From Candidatus Sodalis endolongispinus (GTDB lineage Bacteria > Pseudomonadota > Gammaproteobacteria > Enterobacterales > Enterobacteriaceae), in NCBI RefSeq assembly GCF_018777395.1, contig NZ_JAFJYC010000001.1, positions 1,116,001 to 1,180,000 of the forward strand: DNA of 64,000 bases, given 5' to 3'. The position numbers and the translations under genes were made by a program. This document shows positions 19,965-29,221 of this stretch, piece after piece. The notes under the pieces were generated by a model, which was not told where the DNA came from, did not search any database, and was given only the letters and a program-made list of their open reading frames with translations. How positions within the stretch are numbered: the stretch's first letter is position 1; each line of letters opens with the position of its first letter.

Positions 19965-20484
19965 GCTGCATCCTCCGCCGGCCAGTCCGCTTCCAAAAAA
20001 ATTGCCAGCGTACCGCGTCCCGCTGCCTGACCTCGCGCCAGCGCACACCCGGCAGCAGCGCGTAGTCTGCCAGCCGGCGCCGCAGGACCACCACTGGCGA
20101 ATACCCCTCGCTGCAGCCGCTGATTGAAAGCCGGCCGTTGCGCTGCTCGATATGCGTGAGCCACAGCTGCGGCGGCAGCAGCGCCGGCAATTGGCGGAAC
20201 AGGCGCAAATAGCGTTGATTACCGTTATCCAACCGCTGCTGGAAGCGCGTTCGCGCCGTGCTTGCCGTTGGCGCGACGCCGCGGGCGGCCGCCCCCGCCT
20301 GGGACGCCTCGCGGGGCAAAAGCATGTCAGCCAGACTTGTTTCCAGCGCCAGACGCTGCTGGCGCCAATAGGCGGCAGGCGCGCCAATAAGCGCTAACAT
20401 CAGCAGCCACTGCGCCAGTACCAGCAGCAACAGGCAGCGGAGACGACGCCGCCGGCGTGTTTGCCGCCAGGGCCACAGGTTCAC
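19930..20484 (-). CDS. hofN: HofN-like pilus-assembly protein (PilN position)
   Basis: 184 residues from a GTG at 20484 that overlaps the hofM stop (GTGA), the classic coupling arrangement; the first residues (MNLWPWRQTRRRRRLRCLLL) match the FLPWRQ-Arg-rich start of HofN/PilN. A membrane helix (LLLLVLAQWLLMLALIGAPA) follows, then a periplasmic part with LPALLPPQLWLTHIEQRNGR, which matches LAALLPEHAWLTTISWQQG of E. coli HofN. Intact. Confidence 0.75.
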   Translation of the reverse strand: MNLWPWRQTRRRRRLRCLLLLVLAQWLLMLALIGAPAAYWRQQRLALETSLADMLLPREASQAGAAARGVAPTASTARTRFQQRLDNGNQRYLRLFRQLPALLPPQLWLTHIEQRNGRLSISGCSEGYSPVVVLRRRLADYALLPGVRWREVRQRDAVRWQFFWKRTGRRRMQHDVAGGGSMAR

Positions 20485-21338
20485 CTGCCCCACAATCGTT
20501 CCTCTGGCGCCAGCGCCAGACCGGCGGCAATCACCCAGGCCGCCGGCCAGTCGGGAAGCGACACCGGATCGCCGTCTGCCGGCCCGCCGCGCGGCCACCG
20601 ACGCTCGCGCGGTGCGGATGGGTGCCCTGAAGCAGCGCGCAAGGCGTCGAACGGCGACCAGAGCTCACCCCCCTCGGGAACCGGGCCGGATTCGGTACGG
20701 GTAAAATGGCAGGCCGCCGCCGACTCGGCGCTAAAGACAAAGTCCAGCGGCTGCGCCAGCGGTGCGACGTGATAAGCGCCGCTGGCGCACTGATGCACCA
20801 GCGGCAACGCGGGATGACGACCGCACGCCAGCGCCATGCGGCGTAGCGCGGCGGCGGCGATATCCAGGCGGTGTACAGGCAGACAGGCGGCGCGCAGACA
20901 GCGGCGCCACAGGAGCAGCGCCGACAACCTGGCGCTGACGATCAGCACGCGCTCAGGGTGTGCGGCGTCAAGGCACCAGTCCCAGGCCAGCGCCGCCGGC
21001 AAACTCGGCAGGCGCCGGCGCAGCTGGCTCTCGAGGTACCAGCGGCAGGTGGTTTCGCCGAGGCGGCGATCGGGAGCAGGCAGGCGCGTCAGGGTGACCG
21101 GCAGCCCGGTCAGGCAAAGCCGGACAGACAAGCGCCGGGGAAGCTGTCGACGCCAGCGGCGCAGCACCTCAGCGGTGCCCGCCATAGGGCAGGGATCGCC
21201 CTGTGCATCCCGCGCCATGGGTAAAGGAAATTGCCACCAGCCGCAACAGCGCCATTCTGCGAGATCACGCGACAACGCCAGCGCGCGCAAGACGTCCGGC
21301 TCCATATCCACGCCAATCCGCCAGCGGTCAAACGCTAT
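20481..21338 (-). CDS. hofM: HofM-like pilus-assembly protein (PilM position); normal start codon lost
   Basis: PilM-like actin-fold protein expected to act with HofN/O. Homology begins with AFDRWRIGVDME, matching the first residues of E. coli HofM (MAFKIWQIGL), but the codon that should be ATG is ATA (21336-21338), five bases after a strong AGGGGGA. The next in-frame candidates are GTG at 21311 and ATG at 21305. From there 274-276 residues are open to TGA at 20481 (259 in E. coli). The remaining gene is intact, so either a weak alternative start is used or the gene is silenced at translation. Confidence 0.65.
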   Translation of the reverse strand: MAFDRWRIGVDMEPDVLRALALSRDLAEWRCCGWWQFPLPMARDAQGDPCPMAGTAEVLRRWRRQLPRRLSVRLCLTGLPVTLTRLPAPDRRLGETTCRWYLESQLRRRLPSLPAALAWDWCLDAAHPERVLIVSARLSALLLWRRCLRAACLPVHRLDIAAAALRRMALACGRHPALPLVHQCASGAYHVAPLAQPLDFVFSAESAAACHFTRTESGPVPEGGELWSPFDALRAASGHPSAPRERRWPRGGPADGDPVSLPDWPAAWVIAAGLALAPEERLWGR

Positions 21339-21454
21339 AGTTCCCCCTTCCCTGAGGCCCGGGACTTAAATTACGTATCCAATAGCAAGGCTAACCTTTA
21401 TACTAGCGCGGTTGTTTATAAACTGCCCAAATGACAAAAAATGGGAATTCTCAG

Positions 21455-24004
21455 GTGAAGTTCGTAAAATATTTATTTATCTTTGCAGTGTGTTGCATTT
21501 TGTTGGGATCCGCATCGATATATGGCATGTACCGCTATATTGCGCCCCAATTGCCCGATGTGGCGACGCTGAAAGACATCCGCCTGCAGACGCCGATGCA
21601 GATCTTCTCGGCGGACGGCAAGCTTATCGCGCAGTACGGTGAGAAACGCCGCATCCCGCTCCGGCTCGATCAGATGCCGCCTGAATTAGTGCATGCGTTT
21701 GTCGCCACCGAAGACAGCCGCTTTTACGAGCATCACGGCGTGGACCCTGTGGGGATTTTGCGCGCGGCCTCCATCGCCCTGCTTTCCGGCCACGCCTCAC
21801 AGGGCGCGAGCACCATCACCCAGCAGCTGGCCCGTAATTTCTTTCTGAGCCCGGAACGGACGCTTATTCGTAAAATCAAAGAAGCGTTTCTGGCGGTACG
21901 GATTGAGCAATTGCTGACCAAAGATGAAATCCTGGAACTGTATTTGAATAAAATCTACCTGGGTTACCGCGCCTATGGCGTTGGCGCGGCGGCGCAGGTT
22001 TACTTCGGCAAGGACGTCAGCCAGCTCACGCTGAGTGAAATGGCGATGATTGCCGGTTTGCCGAAGGCCCCTTCCACCTTCAACCCGCTCTATTCTCCCG
22101 AACGGGCGCTGGCGCGGCGCAACACCGTGATAACGCGTATGCGCGATGAAAATTACATCACCCAGGCTGAATATGAACAGGCGCGCGACGCGGCGCTGGT
22201 GGCCCGTTATCACGCGCCGGGAATCGACTTTTCCGCACCCTATGTATCGGAAATGGTGCGCCAGGATATGCTCAAGCGCTACGGAGAAAATGCCTATACC
22301 GACGGCTTTAAGGTGTATACCACTATCACCAAACCGCTGCAGCAGGCGGCGCAAACCGTGGTGCGCAACAATGTGCTGGCCTACGATATGCGCCACGGTT
22401 ACCGCGGTCCGAGCAGCGTTCTGTGGAAAGTGGGCGAGTCGCCCTGGGACGCGCAGCATATCCGCGACCGGCTGAAAACCCTGCCGGTGTACGGTCCGTT
22501 GCATGCGGCAGTCATTACCGAAACCGGCGTCGACGGCGCGGTAGTGATGATGGCCGACGGCAGCAACGTGGCGCTATCGCTGGCGGGCATGCGCTGGGCG
22601 CTGCCGTTCAGAAGCGACACACAGCAGGGGACGACGCCGAAAAAAGTCACCGATGTGGTGCAGGCGGGGCAACAAGTCTGGGTGCGGCAAATGGATGACG
22701 GCTGGTCACTTTCTCAGGTCCCGGACGTCAATTCTGCGCTGGTGTCGCTGAGTCCGCAGGACGGCGCAGTGAAAGCCATGGTCGGCGGTTTCGACTTCAA
22801 TCAGAGCAAATTCAACCGTATCACCCAGGCGCTGCGTCAGGTGGGTTCCAATATCAAGCCGTTCCTGTATACCGCTGCGCTGGATAAGGGTTTGACGCTG
22901 GCGACCATTCTTAATGATGCACCTATATCCCGCTGGGATGCCGGCGCCGGCTCCGACTGGCTGCCGCGCAACTCGCCGCCGACCTATTCCGGCCCGATTC
23001 GCCTGCGCCAGGGCCTGGGGCAGTCGAAAAACGTGGTGATGGTGCGCGCCATGGGAGTGGATTACGCCGCGGAATATCTGCAACGTTTCGGCTTCCCGGC
23101 GCAGAATATTGTCCATACCGAATCCCTGGCGCTGGGTTCCGCTTCCTTCACTCCGCTGCAGCTGGTGCGGGGCTACGCGGTACTGGCCAACGGCGGTTAT
23201 CTGGTCGACCTCTACCTCATCACCAAAATCACCGATGAAAATGATCAGGTGCTGTTTACCGCCAGACCCAAAGTGGTGTGCAGCAGCTGTGATTTGCCGG
23301 TTATCTATGGTGATACGCCGAAATCGGCGGTGCTGTCGGACGACAGTATGGAAAACGTGGCCGTCTCCCGTCAGGCCGACGAAAACGGTACGGTGCCGAT
23401 GCCGCGGCTGGAACGGGTTTCACCGGCGCAGGCGGCGGCGGACGGCGAACAGCTGTATGCCCCCCACGTTATTAGCACGCCGCTGTCGTTTTTGATGCGC
23501 GACGCTCTTAACAGCAACATCTTCGGCGAACCCGGCTGGATGGTGACCGGCTGGCGTGCCGCTCGCGATTTGAAACGTCATGATATCGGCGGTAAAACCG
23601 GTACCACCAACGACTCCAAAGACGCCTGGTTCTCCGGCTACGGCCCCGGCACGGTCACCACCGTGTGGATTGGGTTTGACGATCACCGCCACAATTTGGG
23701 CAGAAGCACGGCTTCCGGCGCCATCAGCGATCAGATTTCCGGCGCCGAGGGCGGCGCCAAAAGCGCCCAGCCTATATGGGATGAGTATATGAAGATAGCG
23801 CTGGACGGTATCCCAGAAGAGAAACAGGATCCACCGCCGGGCATCGTTACCGTCACCATCGATAAGAGCAGCGGTAAGTTGTCCGACGGCGGCGGCAACA
23901 GCCGGTCGGAATATTTTATCGACGGCACCCAGCCGAAAGACAGGGTAGTCCATGAAGTCGGCACTACGCTTATGGACAACGGCCAGCAGCAGGAACTGTT
24001 CTGA
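21455..24004 (+). CDS. mrcA: MrcA, penicillin-binding protein 1A
   Basis: Bifunctional peptidoglycan glycosyltransferase/transpeptidase. The GTG at 21455 gives 849 residues (850 in E. coli) starting MKFVKYLFIFAVCCILLGSA, an uncleaved signal anchor; an ATG at 21431 would add 8 residues. Glycosyltransferase motifs ATEDSRFYEHHGVDPVG and GASTITQQLARN, and transpeptidase motifs GSNIKPF (nucleophile Ser), SKN in GQSKNVV and KTGTT are complete. No lesion. Divergent from hofM as in E. coli. Confidence 0.97.
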   Translation: MKFVKYLFIFAVCCILLGSASIYGMYRYIAPQLPDVATLKDIRLQTPMQIFSADGKLIAQYGEKRRIPLRLDQMPPELVHAFVATEDSRFYEHHGVDPVGILRAASIALLSGHASQGASTITQQLARNFFLSPERTLIRKIKEAFLAVRIEQLLTKDEILELYLNKIYLGYRAYGVGAAAQVYFGKDVSQLTLSEMAMIAGLPKAPSTFNPLYSPERALARRNTVITRMRDENYITQAEYEQARDAALVARYHAPGIDFSAPYVSEMVRQDMLKRYGENAYTDGFKVYTTITKPLQQAAQTVVRNNVLAYDMRHGYRGPSSVLWKVGESPWDAQHIRDRLKTLPVYGPLHAAVITETGVDGAVVMMADGSNVALSLAGMRWALPFRSDTQQGTTPKKVTDVVQAGQQVWVRQMDDGWSLSQVPDVNSALVSLSPQDGAVKAMVGGFDFNQSKFNRITQALRQVGSNIKPFLYTAALDKGLTLATILNDAPISRWDAGAGSDWLPRNSPPTYSGPIRLRQGLGQSKNVVMVRAMGVDYAAEYLQRFGFPAQNIVHTESLALGSASFTPLQLVRGYAVLANGGYLVDLYLITKITDENDQVLFTARPKVVCSSCDLPVIYGDTPKSAVLSDDSMENVAVSRQADENGTVPMPRLERVSPAQAAADGEQLYAPHVISTPLSFLMRDALNSNIFGEPGWMVTGWRAARDLKRHDIGGKTGTTNDSKDAWFSGYGPGTVTTVWIGFDDHRHNLGRSTASGAISDQISGAEGGAKSAQPIWDEYMKIALDGIPEEKQDPPPGIVTVTIDKSSGKLSDGGGNSRSEYFIDGTQPKDRVVHEVGTTLMDNGQQQELF

Positions 24005-24011
24005 CCGCCCG

Positions 24012-24041
24012 CCGGGCCGGATGTCTTTGGAGCCGGCCCGG
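24012..24041. terminator. Hairpin between convergent mrcA and nudE
   Basis: CCGGGCCGG (24012-24020) and CCGGCCCGG (24033-24041) form a perfect 9-base stem with a 12-base loop, in the 39 bases between the two stop codons. No strong T tract on either strand, so classed as a probable bidirectional terminator. Confidence 0.5.
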
Positions 24042-24043
24042 GC

Positions 24044-24607
24044 TCATTCTTCTCCCGGTGTCCGATTGAGCCAGGTATGGGCGAGAAACAGCGCGCTCAC
24101 GTTACGCGCCTCGCAAAAATCAGGCTCGTCCAGCAGCGCCAGCATACGGCTTATTGGCCAGCGCACCAGCGGCAATGGTTCCGGCTCATCACCCTGTAGC
24201 TGCTGGGGATAGAGATCCTGCGCCACGACAATGTGCATTTTGCTGGAGAAATAGGACGGCGCCATACTCAGGCGGCGCAAAAACGTAAAGTGGCGCCCGC
24301 CAAAGCCCGCCTCCTCCATCAGTTCGCGGTTGGCCGCCTCCATCACCCCTTCGCCGTGGTCGATGAGTCCTTTGGGAAACCCCAACTCATAATCCTCAAT
24401 GCCGGCGCCATATTCGCGGATCAGCAGCAAATGGTCCTCTAGCACCGGTACGATCATCACCGCCTCGCGATGGGAAGGCTTCATGCGCTCATAGACCCGC
24501 CGTGCGCCGTTTCTGAACTCCAAATCGATGGACTCAACCGTGAACAGGCGGGACTGGGCAACGGTCGCCACGCGATGTATTTTGGGTTTTTGCAGATTCT
24601 TATCCAT
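24044..24607 (-). CDS. nudE: NudE, ADP-compounds (NADH/ADP-ribose) Nudix hydrolase
   Basis: Hydrolyses ADP-ribose, NADH and related ADP compounds. Intact, 187 residues from ATG 24607 (MDKNLQKPKIHRVATVAQSR); 186 in E. coli. The Nudix box is complete: GLIDHGEGVMEAANRELMEE AGF, with the REL..EE core. Convergent with mrcA. Confidence 0.95.
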   Translation of the reverse strand: MDKNLQKPKIHRVATVAQSRLFTVESIDLEFRNGARRVYERMKPSHREAVMIVPVLEDHLLLIREYGAGIEDYELGFPKGLIDHGEGVMEAANRELMEEAGFGGRHFTFLRRLSMAPSYFSSKMHIVVAQDLYPQQLQGDEPEPLPLVRWPISRMLALLDEPDFCEARNVSALFLAHTWLNRTPGEE

Positions 24608-24958
24608 ATCGTTCCCGAGATTGCGCACAGGATGGCCAGGAGACGCCCGTCCATCGGGTTGCTCAACATTGTGCGTTAAGAATGGACCAGGCCGCAACCT
24701 GTCTGCGCAGCATCACTTTTCACCTCGTCAAGGCGACATTGCATAATTACGGCTATCGGCCCATAAAATAGGAAAATGCTGATATATCCGCTACAGCGGG
24801 CTTGTTACTCTCGCTCCAGTACCGGTTATTATGCCTGTTATTCGCCGATGGCCTCCTGCGCCAGCCGCAGGCCAATGTCAAGCAGCAGCTGCGACGAAAA
24901 TCCTTGCGGCGACGGTTAATTTTGGTGTGTTACTTATGAAGTTGTGGGTGGGGTTAGC
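24608..24958. other. Divergent spacer nudE/igaA
   Basis: 350 bases that should hold the nudE and igaA promoters. No gene, repeat or clear operator recognised. Confidence 0.35.
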
Positions 24959-26901
24959 ATGAGCGCAATCGTCACTGTATTGGCTGGCGTGCTTGCCTGT
25001 GCGGTGGTTTTCGTTATCGGCTGGCGCTATTATCGCCGGCGTACCCGCCCTGTATCCGTCAAACGTTTGTCGTTCATCAAACCTTTTCCACGTAAGCTGA
25101 CCGCAGAAGAGCCCGCGGCAGCGGGCGTTTCTCTGACACCGCGCAGCGATAACGTCTATGCCGGTACCCACGCCATCACCCGCTATGGTCTGGCGACCGA
25201 TGCACCGCATAAATGGCGTTATTATCTCGACAACATCGAAATACATTTGCCGTCGCAATGGGAACAATACATTGCCGAGGAAAAACATGTCGAGCTGATA
25301 CGGACCGACAGCAGGTCGAGTTGCTCAAGGTGCGCAAGGAAACGCCGCAATAGCGCGTCATTAGCCGTCCGTCCGGGCGACGCGAAGCGGCCCTGTGCAG
25401 CGCGGCGCTGCTGTTGATACTTCTGAGCCTGCTGGCGCCCACCATGGCGCAGCCTTGGCTGGCGACACTGGCCGGGTTGCCGGCCGGGCTGGCAGCCTGG
25501 CTGCGATTTCGCCCGCCGCCGCTACGCAATCGGCAGGATATTCACTGCCTGCGCGGGATCCCCCGGCGCTGGGGACTGTTCGGCGAATACGATCAGGGCA
25601 GCATCAGCAATATTTCCCTTGGCAGCCTCGATTTGAGATACCCGACGCATTGGCAGCCGTATATTGCCCGCGATCTGGACAAGAAAACCGATATCGATAT
25701 TGACCTTAACAGCCAGGTAGTGCGCCAGGGCCGCTACCTTTCGCTGCATGACGAAGTGACTCATTTTCCTTTGCAACGTTGGGGCGGGAATTTGCTGATG
25801 CTGTGCAGTTCGCTGCTGATCCTGGCGTTGCTGCTGGCCTATGTTCCGCTCTCGCTGCCGCTGAAATTGAGCGTAGCCTGGCTGCAGGGGGCGCAAACGG
25901 TGCGCGTCGATAGCGTCGCCGCCTTGAACCAGGCCACGCTGCGCATCGGCGATACCCTGTCGGCCCGCGGTACCGGGATGTGTTATGTGCAAAGCGACAA
26001 CGGCCGAACGCCGTTCTTGCCGTTCGATTGTTCGGCGATTTACTGGAACAACGCCGTACCGCTGCCGATGCCGGAATCCGATACGGTCGATCGTGCCGAA
26101 GCGCTGCTGACAGCGGTAAATAATCAATTGCATCCGGCCTTGGACAGCGAGAATAAAATCACCCCGGGGCTGGCCTCCGCCATTCAAAAATCCGGCATGA
26201 TTTTGCTTGATGATTTCAGCGACATTGTGCTTAAAACGCAAGAGTTGTGCCAGGATGATGCCGCGCCTTGCCAACGACTGCAGGCGGCGTTGGTGAATCT
26301 GGCCAATGGGCGCGACTGGCCGACTATCGTCAAACGCGCCCACGCCGGATCGCTGAAAGGCATCAACGTCCTACTGCGTCCAGTAAGCGCCGACACGCTG
26401 GAAGGTTTGGTCAACGCTGCCACCGCCTATTACTTCGCCAGCGAGACGTGCAATGCGACCAACGCGCTCAATAGCCAGCCTCCAGGCGGTTTTTTACTAC
26501 GCAGCGATGAAGACAAGCAGCTGGTAGATACCCCACCGCCCGCCGTGAACTTCAGCGATTACACCGGCCTGGCGCAATTGCACGAGCTGCAGCGGCTATC
26601 TACCCAACTGCTGCATACACCGTTTAACGCCGAGGGCATCATCACCAATATTACCGTCGACGCCAACGGCACCCGCCATATTGCGCTGCACAATGAGCCT
26701 GAGAGGGTATCCTTGTAGCGCAACGTGGGCGCAACTCTGTTGCTGATACTGTTGCTGACGCTCGCCGCCTTCAACGCCGTCTTGCTACTGCGCCGCCTGC
26801 ATAACGGCCGACGGCGGGCGCGGGCTATCCAGCGCTATTATGACGGCTGCTTCAGCCGCGAGGCGATGGGCTTGAGCAGCAACCGCGTTTGGCGGGGTTG
26901 A
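24959..26901 (+). pseudogene. igaA: Broken igaA (yrfF), inner-membrane repressor of the Rcs phosphorelay
   Basis: IgaA restrains the Rcs envelope-stress relay and is essential in E. coli and Salmonella unless Rcs is inactive (established). ATG 24959 begins MSAIVTVLAGVLACAVVFVI. The N-terminal cytoplasmic part keeps THAITRYGLATDAPHKWRYY but lacks about 20 residues before it. At about 25305 a deletion of roughly 45 codons plus a frameshift joins ELIRTD to QQVELLKVRKE. TAG follows at 25351-25353. The middle is then open for over 430 codons (HCLRGIPRRWGLFGEYDQGS, periplasmic GTGMCYV, DDFSDIVLKTQELC). TAG at 26716-26718 replaces the Trp before the last membrane helix (ATLLLILLLTLAAFNAVLLL), which remains in frame to TGA 26901. 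Confidence 0.9.
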
Positions 26902-27017
26902 CAGCCGTCAATAGCCCCCCGGTCGAGCGGCAAATATGCTATTCTGAGGGTTGACCGGGCCGTTCGGCGTCTTGCCGCAGCCCCTCCGCCTTGCCATGCT
27001 CACGTCCTGGAGTCCGC

Positions 27018-27698
27018 ATGTCCGCAGTCATCGACTGGCGCCTTATTGATACCGTCATTCTTGATATGGACGGCACGCTGCTGGATTTGGCCTTCGATCG
27101 TGACTTCTGGCTGTATCGCGTACCGGCGGCCCTGAGCCAACGGCGCGGTATCACCCCGGCTGAGGCCGGCGCCCTGATAGAGCGCGAATATCACAGCGTG
27201 CGCCATACCTTGAACTGGTACTGTTTTGATTACTGGAGCCGGCGGCTGGCGCTGGACATCGCCGCCATGACCGCTGAACTAGGTCATACCGTGCGGTTGC
27301 GCGACGACACGCTGCCGCTACTGAGCGCATTGCGCCAGCACGGCCGGCGCACCATCCTGCTTACCAACGCGCATCCCGACGGTCTGGCGGTGAAAATGCG
27401 CTATACCGGTCTGGGTCAGCACCTTGATTTATTACTTTCCACCCATACATTTGGTTATCCCAAGGAAGATCAATCATTGTGGCAGCGCGTACGGACGCAT
27501 ACCGGGTTTGATCCGGCGCGGACGCTGTTTATCGACGATAGCGAGCCGATCCTCGACGCGGCCAGCCGCTTCGGTATCCGCTATTGTCTCGGCGTCAGCA
27601 ACCCTGATTCCGGGCTGGCGCCGCAAACATTTAAGCGGCATCCGGCGCTGAACGATTATCGCGCGCTGCTGCCCGCACTGGCTGAAACGATGTCCTGA
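27018..27698 (+). CDS. yrfG: YrfG, HAD-family nucleotidase/phosphatase
   Basis: HAD hydrolase; E. coli YrfG dephosphorylates purine nucleotides such as GMP and IMP in vitro. ATG 27018 follows GGAG and gives 226 residues (222 in E. coli). Motif I VILDMDGTLLDLAFD, motif II LLTNAH, motif III lysine in FGYPKEDQ, and motif IV IDDSEPILDAA are all present. Intact; upstream of hslR with a 15-base gap, as in the E. coli yrfG-hslR-hslO cluster. Confidence 0.94.
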   Translation: MSAVIDWRLIDTVILDMDGTLLDLAFDRDFWLYRVPAALSQRRGITPAEAGALIEREYHSVRHTLNWYCFDYWSRRLALDIAAMTAELGHTVRLRDDTLPLLSALRQHGRRTILLTNAHPDGLAVKMRYTGLGQHLDLLLSTHTFGYPKEDQSLWQRVRTHTGFDPARTLFIDDSEPILDAASRFGIRYCLGVSNPDSGLAPQTFKRHPALNDYRALLPALAETMS

Positions 27699-27713
27699 CA
27701 CTCAGGAGACAGA

Positions 27714-28114
27714 ATGAAACACAAAGAAGCTGACGGCGATATTCCGGCCGTGCGGCTCGATTTTATAAAACCCGCGCCTTGGCCCGCGAGATGATTGAGG
27801 GCGGCAAGGTCCATTACAATGGGCAGCGCAGCAAACCCGGCAAAACTATGGAGCTGAACGCGGAGATCACCCTGCGGCAAGGCAACGACCAGCGTCAGGT
27901 GCGGGTGCTTGCTATCACCGATCAGCGCCGTCCTGCAAGCGATGCACAGCAACTGTATCAGGAAACCGACGTCAGTATTGCCAAACGGGAGACAATGGCC
28001 GAGGCGCGGAAACACAACGCCCTGACCATGCCACACCCGGACCGGCGCCCGGACAAAAAAGAACGCCGCAATCTGATCAAATTTAAGTATGGCGACTCGG
28101 GCGAGGCGGAATAA
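27714..28114 (+). pseudogene. hslR: hslR (Hsp15), heat-shock ribosome-rescue protein, with a 22-base deletion
   Basis: Hsp15 binds stalled 50S subunits still carrying nascent chains through an S4 RNA-binding domain. ATG 27714 follows AGGAG and reads 16 residues to VRLD. The E. coli stretch KWLWAAR of the first S4 helix is then missing and the frame changes: the rest (YKTRALAREMIEGGKVHYNG to HPDRRPDKKERRNLIKFK) continues one frame away from about 27764. The data fit a 22-base deletion near 27760-27764. Loss of the core S4 helix plus frameshift makes a working protein unlikely. Confidence 0.88.
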
Positions 28115-28144
28115 CCCCTCCCGGCGCCGCAGGCATGAGAGACC

Positions 28145-29026
28145 ATGATGACCCATCAAGACCAACTGCACCGTTACCTCTTTGAAGACTATGCCGTCAG
28201 AGGTGAACTGGTGTCATTACAGGAAACCTACCGGCAGGTGCTGGACCAGCACAATTATCCGCCGGCGGTGAAAACGCTGCTGGGGGAACTTCTGGTCGCC
28301 ACCAGCCTGCTTACCGCCACGCTGAAATTCACCGGCGAAATTACCGTCCAGTTGCAGGGAGATGGCCCGCTGCGGCTGGCGGTCATTAACGGCGACGATC
28401 GGCAGAACATGCGCGGTCTGGCGCGCATCGACGGCGACATCGCCGATGACGCTACCCTGGCGCAAATGGTGGGCAACGGTTATCTGGTGATTACCCTGAC
28501 CCCCGCCGAAGGCGAGCGTTATCAGGGTGTGGTCGGTCTGGAAGGCCCCCGGTTGGCGGACTGCCTGGAGAATTACTTCCTGCAATCGGAGCAGTTGCCG
28601 ACGCGGCTGTTTATCCGCATCGGTGAGCATCAGGGAGCGGAGGCCGCCGCCGGCCTGCTGCTGCAGGTATTACCCGGCCAGGATACCCGCGCCGACGATT
28701 TCGACCATCTGGCGCAAATGACCACGACGGTGAAGGGCGATGAACTGTTTGCTTTGCCGGCCAATGACGTTTTATATCGCCTTTATCATCAGGATCAGGT
28801 GACCGTCTACCCGGCGCAGTCGGTGCAATTCCGCTGCACCTGCTCACGCCAGCGCTGCGCCGATGCTCTGATGACCCTCGGCGAGCAGGAATTGAACGAC
28901 ATGCTGGCGCAGGACGGCGAAGTGGATATGCATTGTGATTTTTGCGCCAGCCACTATCTTTTCGATGCCGACGCCATTGCGGACCTTCAGCGGCAGGCGG
29001 CGCAAGGGCGTTCACCTCAGGCTTAG
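28145..29026 (+). CDS. hslO: HslO (Hsp33), redox-regulated chaperone
   Basis: Holdase chaperone switched on by oxidation. Intact, 293 residues (292 in E. coli). The zinc switch cysteines are present as CTCSRQRC and CDFC in the C-terminal part, and the chaperone core begins [20 protein letters not shown]. The start is ATG 28145 or the adjacent ATG 28148. Downstream of the broken hslR. Confidence 0.96.
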   Translation: MMTHQDQLHRYLFEDYAVRGELVSLQETYRQVLDQHNYPPAVKTLLGELLVATSLLTATLKFTGEITVQLQGDGPLRLAVINGDDRQNMRGLARIDGDIADDATLAQMVGNGYLVITLTPAEGERYQGVVGLEGPRLADCLENYFLQSEQLPTRLFIRIGEHQGAEAAAGLLLQVLPGQDTRADDFDHLAQMTTTVKGDELFALPANDVLYRLYHQDQVTVYPAQSVQFRCTCSRQRCADALMTLGEQELNDMLAQDGEVDMHCDFCASHYLFDADAIADLQRQAAQGRSPQA

Positions 29027-29221
29027 GATTTACTCAATTGCCCCGCCGGACGATTGCCTCTCCGGCGGCATATGTTAAGGTAATAACTTATTTTCCGTGC
29101 GCCAGTCCGCAAAATAATGTAAAGCCTGCCCGCTCAGGCGAATCCTTGATATATCTCTCGGCGCGCCCACCGCTAACCCCTACAATCGCTAACGGTACTT
29201 ATTGAGTTAAGGAGCAGTGAC

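Noticed and set aside
20461-21369. Plus-strand Arg/Ser-rich frames opposite hofM and hofN
   Set aside because: Antisense of the real genes, with biased composition but no recognisable domain.
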